Of a stretch of 64,000 nucleotides of DNA, positions 57,101-64,000 are shown piece after piece (position 1 is the stretch's first letter; every line of letters begins with the position of its first letter). Source of the DNA: Stenopsyche tienmushanensis (Eukaryota > Arthropoda > Insecta > Trichoptera > Stenopsychidae); the NCBI GenBank assembly GCA_008973525.1, contig WACJ01000057.1, positions 992,001 to 1,056,000 on the forward strand. Direction: 5' to 3'. The notes beneath the pieces are model-generated. The model did not search any database and was not told where the DNA came from. It saw only the letters and a list, made by a program, of their open reading frames with translations. Made by a program: the position numbers and the translations under genes.

Positions 57101-60100
57101 AATTAGGAGATGCCAATATATTTTTGTGTGAGGAATAGCGTATTTCCAATTGCCATTATTACTATGGCTTTCCTTGTACAAATCCTTCGCGGAGAAAGTC
57201 TTAGCTCTGCTTTTCCAATAATATATCCTCTTTTATTTTTTTCCCTTCCTGGTTTCTTTTCCCCTTCCGTTCTTTCTCACGTCTTTCCTCGACTCCCCGT
57301 CCCGGCTTACACCATTCTCAGTAAATAATTCTCACACCACTCTCACATGCCTCCACGGGTTCTCTTTCTCTGCTATCCCACGTTGAAACTTAAAACGAAT
57401 AAAATTGTTTTTAATCGATTTTGTTCCGCCGCTCCTTCTTACCAAACTTCTCGGCTGCTAAAGGAAGCTACAAAAACTTAGACCGAGCCAAAAAAATACG
57501 GAAATGTATAACTACACCGGCGTTCAATATTTACTCAACCTTAATGGCAATCAAATCGGAAATAATTTTATCAAACGTGTGTGGGTCGAATTGCATGATT
57601 CGAACATGACGTTCAAAGCAGTGCCGTGCGCCATTGCAATAACAATCATTTTTTTAAATTGATTTTTTTTTAAATCCAATCAATGGTGTCCTCGGCTTCC
57701 GAAACCTTCGCTTTATCTCCAAGAACCTTAACGCCGTCATCATTGGTCCCGCATATCTGGTCGGATGCAAGATGCGGGCGCTCAGATTTGCGCCATGGTG
57801 TTGTTTTTGTGCGAAGACGACAAAAAGATGGATGTGAAATGCGAAAAAAATCCTCGCGAAGATTGATCGTAATTATCGTCCATTATGCGTGTATGATTCC
57901 TCGGTCGGATTAATAGGAAGCGTTGAAATTAAGTGTGGAAAAGTCGGCATGAGACCTTGGGGTTTCCGCATTTTGCTGTTAATGAGCCTGTAAGGTATAT
58001 CGTCCTGTTTGAAGGCCTTTCTGATAACAACGACATTTTTTCAGTGCACGCTGATATGGTGGCCATTAAATTTTTTCGTCGGGGTTTTGAAGATATGATC
58101 GACGGGGAAGTCTCGAAGATAGCTCGCTGGTGACCTTATGGAGGCATTTTAACCAAAAAAATCATGTCGGACGGTTACGGCGAGTGATCACGTCGAAGGT
58201 GGAGAGAATCAAAACGGAACGACATCAGCTTTTACGTTCACAGAAATTTTTATTTTTACGGTGTTGTGACTTTTATTTTATGGCGATTGAGCTCGAGTCG
58301 CTCGAAGATTGAAATGATGCACCATTGCTATGGACTATTGCTTCATATGCGAGATGTCGATATACCACGGCATTAACGGCTGTCATGTGGAGTGCATTGT
58401 TGATATTCTTCGAGGCAGAGAGCTGATCTTGGCTATGTGTAATGTCGAAGGGCATTTCACCATGTTGGGCACGATCGAATTCAACCAGACTGGCCAAATA
58501 GTATTAATAAATTAAAGCCTCAGCAGACATCCCTGGGAGTCGAGACTCGTTTCTATATTTGAGATTCGACTCTCCAACTCTTGCAGGGTTGATAGCCTCA
58601 AGTTTCTTCAGGCAATTTAATAGTCTCTGCACCGTAAAAGCTTGGGAAACTTTAACGTAGTAACTTTTACTCCACCCTGGCAAAGGCGGGGCAGTCGAAG
58701 CTCGTTTGCGGATTGAGTGGATATTCAAATGTAAAAAAACATCCAGATAGGATCAAATTGAATAAAATACTATTAGAGAGCGTGCTCGTAGGACATTGCA
58801 TCCTTTTCCCTTATGTAGTATTCGGGAGAGACGATAAGACCGTGTTGGCTAGAAGAGTCTCCTTGTTCGATCGGATTGTGTGCATATCGAAGAAAAAGAA
58901 GTTTCGATGCCAACTATTGAGGGTTGGAACCCTAAACTGCCCAAGTCTTAAGTGGCCATTTCACGGCTTTTACTGGCGGATGGCTTTGGAGCACCGCTCC
59001 TGGAGGAAGCATAAATGGCACTCGGTTGTACAAATCCACTTTTCTATGCATGAGCTCACTTTTTTCCATTTAATCTTTAACGGATTTCTGTGTGTGCTCA
59101 ATGCGCGAAGGTTGAGCAGACAAATGCTATTTGGGTCATGGACTGCTGCATGTTTCTTCTTTGATGCATCTTTAAATTTAAATACTCTGAAAGTACAATA
59201 ATTTAGCTTCGAACGCAATCAGAATAGAAACAATAAGCATCTTCTGACTTATATGAGCCCAATGTCTTTAAATTTTTGTTGCAAGTCGAGGATACGAACA
59301 TTTATGCTTATTATTTATGGCATGTTGATATATGTTATTATGATCATGTTCCTGGATGTTTTATGCATTCCCAGCACGCTTGTCGATATCTTGTTTTGGC
59401 ATTCAGAACTGTCCACGCGGACATGAGTTGCTGGCAAGTACGTGCTGCATATTTCCTCGCTGCATCAATATCAATGGTGCAATTTTCCAACTTCGATTTT
59501 CTACACCGAGACTGCCATCCATTCAGGCGAATTTACCACCGAAAACCCTTAGTAAAAATAGTGGTTCTCCGCCGGCTTAAGTTCCGCTAGTGGCTTCGAT
59601 CGGGCGGCTCTAACGCATCCGAAAATAATACGAAACCAATAAAGCTCAAACGGAGAGAAAGAAAAATAAGGGCAACAAATACAGCCAGGCGTCTCGAATC
59701 ATAAAATACTTTTTTATTGCCGTTGGGGTGCTTCTTGCCTCCACCTCCCCACGGACTGACCGCTGCTGAATCCGTATCGAACACTTGCAAAAGCACCATC
59801 CGACCATATTTCCATCGCACGCCTTAATGGTCGGCTCGGAAGGATGCAAAGGTCGGTGGATGCTGTTTTTAAGCGATCTCTTCGCTTTTTACGACCGTTT
59901 GAGCCGGAGGACTCTTTATAATTTGCCTTTACGACCGACTCTTCGCCCATCGATTGTGATCCCATAAACAACCCGGTTTAAACGATACGACCCTTGTGAT
60001 ATATGGTTGCATGATAAAAAAGCATGGACACGGTCTCCCAAGAAGTGGATGCAGACGCTAATGACCTGGAGACGTCGTGTCGTCCTTAGACGTTTTACAA

Positions 60101-61843
60101 CCCTTAACTCTTTTAGTGGCGACCGAAAAAATTGTACCCAAGCGAAGAAACAAATTAAAAATTTTTGCACCCATGAGCAGATAAATTAATTAAGAATATG
60201 AATTTAACGAACGTAAAGTGTTAACACATTCCGACCGGCTTACGCATACACATTGTTTTTCGCCTGACGCGGGGTGTATTAGCAAAAATTTTCAAAAATT
60301 TGTAATACTAGAAAAAATGCTCTAACTTCTTAACTAGTAAGTATTTTTCTAAAAATATTTAGAGAAAATGCTTAGGATATCTCGCTATTTAAAAATATGC
60401 AAACATATCAGTTGTTATTAAACTGTGGTGCGCGTATCAGCGTGATAAAAAATATTTTATAATTTATTGAATGCATTGATTAAACCTATGTCTTTGAGTA
60501 GTGTATAACTTTTTATAAAGCTGATGAATTACATGGCTTCTACCAATAATACCCAAAAGACGCAATTAAGGCCATTTTATCGATCTTCTCAAAATTGATT
60601 CGCGTGTCTCTTGTTTGCTGCGAGGCACTGTCTACATTTTGTGTATTTAGTCACAGTCAATTGATGCTCTTATAATCACATTACATAACTTTTCGTAATG
60701 AAAAATATTTTTTGCGCTGTTGATACAAGTTTGAGTTTCAAGTTGGGAAGTTGAAGCAGCGATTGTCGGCGGATTCGGCGGAAATCACGAATGGTTGTGT
60801 GTCGTTCGGTGGATTTCTGAGAATGGGAAAAATTGTGGATGGCGTGACGCAAATATAGGTTTTCAAACTTCATTATTTGTCTATAAAAAAGAAATATAAC
60901 AGCAATAATATATAAATAATCTATTCTTACATCCCGTTCGCATCCATTGCCCATAAAATATCTGATATCACACTGCGATCGTCGATCGAGTGCGGCTCCC
61001 ATTATGAAAATCTATTCGTCCCGAAATTTATGACCGTTAATAAAAAAAAGAGTAGACGAAGAACTTGTGCCGTGCGAATGAGAAAAACCCAATAATAGAA
61101 GCGTTGATCTGATTGCTCATTGAAAATATAGGCGTCTAGACGCTCCAAACAGTGCGTGTCCCATCCATACAATGGCGAATTTATGCCCTGGATGAAAACG
61201 GGCGAAATGACAGCGGATATTGGAAAACTTTCTTTTTTAACCGGTGATCAATATTATAACAACACCCATACAAAAGTGGTCCCGTTTCAATCAATATGTG
61301 GCATTTGTGGTCCCATTTCGCACGTCGAAGGACCGGGAAAAAATCCAGATTAGCGACAATGCCCCGATACTTGTGGTGCATTCCCGTAGACCACTTGCAC
61401 AACTTATGTGAAAATCAATACAAAACTATATTCTCCGGGGAAATTTCGTGCATGCATCCTTTTGATATCCGACCGCTTCGTGAGCTTTTTACTGAAATTC
61501 CGACTAAATTCGAAGCCTCGACTAATTTCGCCCCCGTTAGCTATTTTTGCCGACCAACATTGGGGCTTTGGTTCGCTCGTCCGATGGCTTCTTGTCGAAG
61601 CAAACACAAATGCAATCGGTCAGTCGAGTCCATTTGTTTTAGCATCGGATTCAATTTGAATGGATTAACCGGGCCGAAATGAGCAGCGAGCTCTTTTTAA
61701 AAGCCATATGAATCGTATGTCGATCCATAAACAACATCAATGAATTCAACCAAACCTAAAAATAAGCAACAAGATTAAAATAAAGAGAAAGTGTAAGACG
61801 TAAAAAAAGGCGTGTTCTTAGTTGACACGATATCAACCATTTT
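54174..61843 (+). other. Intron 1, central part
   Basis: About 7.7 kb, apparently single-copy. The longest frame (58713-59201, 162 codons) shows no domain, and frames on the other strand overlap it. Moderately GC-rich patches at 56220-56760, 57680-58700 and 59590-60130 stand out from AT-rich neighbours and could hold regulatory elements. No exon could be supported. Confidence 0.5.
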
Positions 61844-62330
61844 AATCATCTAAAATTTAAAAAATAATTATTAATTAGTAAAGATGTCGCTATAGTCCCT
61901 ACCTCACAAAATAAAAATATTTGTATTCAAACAAAATGGCAATGGTTTAAAAAAAAGTAATTTTTCGACCTTATTTTTTCAAATTTTTATTTTTTTTAAA
62001 TAGTTATCAATAAAATTTCGAAATAAATCTGGTAGAAACAATAGAGAGTTATATAATAAAGATTTGTACCGAATTTGAAATAAATCGGCCGATTAGAATT
62101 TGAGATATGATGTCAACCGTGTTGTAAAAAATAGTTTCGAGAAAAACGCGTTTAAAGATTTCATTCTGGTAGGATCGACTTAGTTGCCGCGTCACGAAAA
62201 AAGCTATAACTCCGTAAATAATTAGAATTTTGGAAATCTATTCGAGGGATGTATTCTTAAAGGTCTAAATTCTTAAACAAAATAAATTTGATTTTTTCAA
62301 AATTTTCCAAATGTATTTTGTTTAAATATA
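61844..62330 (-). mobile_element. GCG-M element inside intron 1
   Basis: Inverse copy: AAAGATGTCGCTATAGTCCC, then TTGACATC-type block in inverse (GATGTCAACCGTGTTG), TTTCGAGAAAAACGCG and AAAAGCTATAACTCCG. One of only two transposon relics recognised in the intron. Confidence 0.65.
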
Positions 62331-64000
62331 CATTTGAACTCTATTGAAATATTTTTTTCGATTTACTCGGGCTACCTATGATTGATTCGCAATAATTCTA
62401 TAGTGTATCCGTGGGAACGCTTAAACATCAGAATTGATTCAATGATGGATGCGTTTTAAACGATATTAACGGCTCTTCGGATGAAAACGATAGTTCCGAG
62501 ACGCGATAGAACGTCCTTTTGGGCTGGATTTTTTTTGAAAATTGCCTCGCATTCCGCGCGGAATCAATAAGAGTGGATGTCTTGCTTCGATATTACAAAT
62601 TCATTGCTCCGGATTGGCCTCATAAACCGGGGATGAAACACTGCCAAATCCGGCCTGTCGAAATCGACGAAAGCCAGCGCTGTTTATAAGTTTTCCAATT
62701 TCGCTTATGGGCCCATTTTATGGGGGATGTGCGCGCAAATTACCCCGGCATTTATTTCGACCCGCTCGTAAATAATTATTTTCTCGCTGTTGGGAATCTT
62801 TGTCACTCCGGCATTCAGACGGTTTTGATGGTATTTCTGAGGATGTCATCGTGTACGTGGAATAGTTTGATCGACCTCCCGCCTCCGCCCCACAGGGTTT
62901 AACTTTGCCGATCAAAAGTTTGCGCGGCGTTTGTCGATTAGATAGATAGTTTCGCTTCGGGACTTTGATATTTTGTTTTATGCCGGATAAATTTAGCTTT
63001 CGGGCCCCGTTTTCTGAAAGGCAGATTGTGGAAGAAAGTTTATTCGGTTTGTTTGATTGGTACATTTACCAACTTCGCAAGTTAAACCAACATTGAATAT
63101 CGCTCGGGTAAGTGGTGCTCGCTACCTACGGATGGGGGGTGGCTTTTATACCGCGGGGCGAACACAACTTCTGAGAGCACGTGAGATTTTATCAATCAAT
63201 AGAGTAATCACACACTCGGATAATGAATAAATCCGACTTCTGCAAATCTGCATTTGCATCCATGCACATCAGAGAGAGTGCATGCATGGAGAGACCGCAG
63301 CACAATTTGCATATCGTGCTTATTTTTGCCCATTTTTTAAAGTATACATGCTCGAAGCTTTAAGCATTTCCAAGCAGCGATGAACCCCCAAATAAAACGC
63401 CCCATTTTATACCCAAACACCCCAAGATACAGATTTAAATTACAAATTACGCTTTAAAAGAGGCTTAATGATCATTCGAATTATCTCATCTTTTATGGAT
63501 TTATTAATTCCCTCCCCGGACCGGCAACCTTTGACAAAGTCGCGAATTATTCACGAAAACCCCCCCTGGAGGAATTCCGCCCTGGAAAAATTATAAAAAT
63601 GCGCCGGAATTTTGCATAAGCACGGCACAAAATAAGATATATATTTTATATCCGACATTTGGTTATACGTATGGTATACGTAATGGTGATCAAATTATTT
63701 TTATGATGGAAAATTGTTTAACGGCCGAGCTATTTTTACGTAATCCCCTTTTTTCCCGGCGTTATCACGGATTGATAATCCATAAAATAAATTTATGGAT
63801 CTGCCAAGACCATTATATGGCCCTTGTATAGATGTATACCTACAGAAAAAAATCTCGCAGTGACCCCGATCCATTTTTATACCCCTAATGCTTTAAATTA
63901 CATTCCGATTATATGCGTGTGAAATTCACCATTAAATGCATTCAGATCAATCAGATACAACATTTAGCAATCAATGATGCGACATATGTATCATCCGTAG
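62331..64000 (+). other. Intron 1, distal part in window
   Basis: Unique, moderately GC-rich. Short frames near 62718-63065 have no motif. The octamer-bearing patch at 63241-63315 is listed separately. No acceptor with a continuing frame was recognised. Confidence 0.5.
63241..63315. promoter_or_regulatory. Candidate regulatory patch with two POU octamers
   Basis: ATTTGCAT occurs at 63252-63259 and again at 63305-63312, the complement of the POU octamer ATGCAAAT. Between them lies an imperfect hairpin (GCATCCATGCAC ... GTGCATGCATGG) around AGAGAGAG. Function not shown by the sequence alone. Confidence 0.3.

Noticed and set aside
58713..59201. 162-codon frame, the longest in the window
   Set aside because: No recognisable domain, overlapping frames on the minus strand, no splice sites or promoter; treated as intronic chance frame.

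Overview
The window looks like nuclear DNA from an arthropod, most probably an insect. It is AT-rich, has no dense reading-frame layout, and is full of relics of insect-type DNA transposons: mariner, several hAT families, piggyBac and short non-autonomous derivatives. It also contains one well-formed 5' end of an intron-containing gene, with insect-style core-promoter elements (an initiator TCAGT plus a downstream promoter element GGACGT at the correct spacing). I cannot name the order or species. Nearly all open frames are short and carry no recognisable domain, and most lie inside repeats.

Layout. Positions 1-48.1 kb are repeat-dense and I see no functional gene there. Families named here for cross-reference: PB-M, a roughly 400 bp piggyBac-like miniature element with TTAA ends; GCG-M, AT-rich elements carrying GTGCGA and TTATGCGG motifs; hAT-X, around the shared stretch ACCGGTGATGTATTTACTAC, one copy of which keeps a decayed hAT dimerisation domain; hAT-Y, ends CAGGGCTTTGAACCGG; hAT-Z, ends CAGGGCCGTAACTA; hAT-W, ends CAGGGGTGGCCAACC; DR-el, about 200 bp with CAGTYCCCTG at both ends. 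Three internally deleted mariner copies lie at 27.8-29.0, 34.8-36.0 and 42.1-42.8 kb. Two are split by hAT elements with 8 bp target duplications, and the third supplies the unoccupied site for both. One mariner itself sits inside a PB-M element, giving a three-level nest. A dead piggyBac element with transposase remnants lies at 48.1-48.7 kb.

From about 48.8 kb the sequence becomes GC-rich and CpG-rich for nearly 2 kb. It holds a candidate upstream promoter (inverted CCAAT, G-rich box, TATAAG), a candidate leader-exon donor and acceptor, a strong TATA-less Inr+DPE promoter at 50182, a 410 nt leader with four short upstream reading frames, and a 40-codon first coding exon (50592-50711) ending at a good splice donor in phase 0. 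The gene is on the + strand; its remaining exons lie beyond the window, so 50.7-64 kb is intron 1. The protein start is low-complexity and polar and I do not recognise it. A complex leader, DPE promoter and long first intron are common in developmental regulator genes, but that is inference.

The first intron is conspicuously poor in transposons compared with the left 48 kb. I found no operon, CRISPR array, phage or other self-contained novel system. The most interesting items are the dated nested insertions, the promoter/uORF architecture, a clustered palindromic TCCGAATTCGGA repeat, and several unexplained duplicated blocks at 18-26 kb and 37-45 kb.
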